Below are positions 63,471-64,000 of a DNA stretch of 64,000 nt, one piece after another (position 1 is the first letter of the stretch; each line of letters opens with the position of its first letter). Below the pieces are notes generated by a model, which had not been told where the DNA came from, did not search any database, and was given only the letters and a program-made list of their open reading frames with translations. The translations under genes were made by a program, and so were the position numbers. Origin of the DNA: Apoda limacodes (taxonomy: Eukaryota > Arthropoda > Insecta > Lepidoptera > Limacodidae); contig OX291558.1 of assembly GCA_946406115.1 (NCBI GenBank), forward strand, positions 17,538,205 to 17,602,204, in the 5' to 3' direction.

Positions 63471-64000
63471 CTTGTCTAAGTGTTCGTTAATGGTCGGACT
63501 TGGCGAGTGTGTCGTGTGATAATACTCGCCCAATTCTTCCAATTGGCCGCTTCTCTTTCTAATTTCCATTCAGATATAGAGAAGAATAGAATCCAGGTAA
63601 ATAAATGTTATCGAATTCAAAGTCTTTGTCAGGAATTGAACAAAGGATATAATAGGATTGGATTTTTTCGCTGATTCAATTTAGGCGTACTTCTGCACTG
63701 TTCTGTGTTCATCTTATATTTTACGGAAAACGTTCCTTTGAAGTGCTTTCATTGAATTTTATTTGTCAAAGAAATGGTCTATATATATTTTAACGTACAC
63801 CAAACGACAGATACTGGGATTTAATGTTTTGGAAGAATCAATAAATATTAATTGTATAATCATTTTTGGAAGAAAGCAATCTATTTATCACCTAAAAGCC
63901 CTAGTAGAAGTCCGTTTTTCACTGAACGCCGCGCCGGAAGAATTAATAAACGGACCGCACAGAGCACCGCCTTACATAACTTATAGAGAGCGTCTGAACA
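63471..64000. other. No feature recognised
   Basis: A 64-codon open frame at 63480-63674 has no recognised motif. The last 100 bp are richer in G and C (CGCCGCGCCGGAAGAATTAA) and could belong to a feature beyond the window. Confidence 0.35.

Overview
The window is insect nuclear DNA, most probably from a moth or butterfly. Genes are split by GT-AG introns, the background is AT-rich, and most of the sequence is a dense, nested layer of retroposons. Several of these are types I know as common in Lepidoptera: LINEs whose 3' ends carry GGCGGACCGTAAGCTTG, a GGGTTCCGTACC repeat with a (GTCC)n stretch, a repeat ending in ATTTATAATATTAGTA, and SINEs with 5S rRNA or tRNA heads. Species identity is an inference. 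No bacterial operon, CRISPR array or plasmid feature was seen.

Two host genes can be supported. On the minus strand, three exons at 13303-13013, 5808-5651 and 2772-2586 have matching splice phases and encode the N-terminal domain of hormone-sensitive lipase. The catalytic part must lie to the left of base 1. On the plus strand, five exons from 16030 to 21642 give a complete 450-residue WRAP53 (TCAB1/WDR79) protein, the WD40 factor of telomerase and Cajal-body RNAs. The genes point away from each other, about 2.7 kb apart start to start. That gap holds a decayed Ty3/gypsy polymerase fragment, a GC-rich segment, and a 421-bp SINE that inserted 52 bp upstream of the WRAP53 start region with a perfect 15-bp target duplication.

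From 21.6 kb to 64 kb I find no further host gene that I can defend. This part is a graveyard of LINEs (at least five families, ten copies of one), hAT elements, 5S-derived and tRNA-derived SINEs, a 1.9-kb near-palindrome (38638-40552), a small hairpin MITE, minisatellites and local duplications. Insertion order can be read at several places from target-site duplications: 967-975/1130-1138, 2173-2177/2344-2348, 7830-7841/9559-9570, 15527-15541/15963-15977 and 57639-57647/58124-58132.

The most unusual items are the 5S-rRNA-derived SINE family with nested younger SINEs, the large inverted repeat, a three-copy coding-like module that I could not assign, and the SINE at the WRAP53 promoter. I found nothing that I could honestly call a new multi-gene system.
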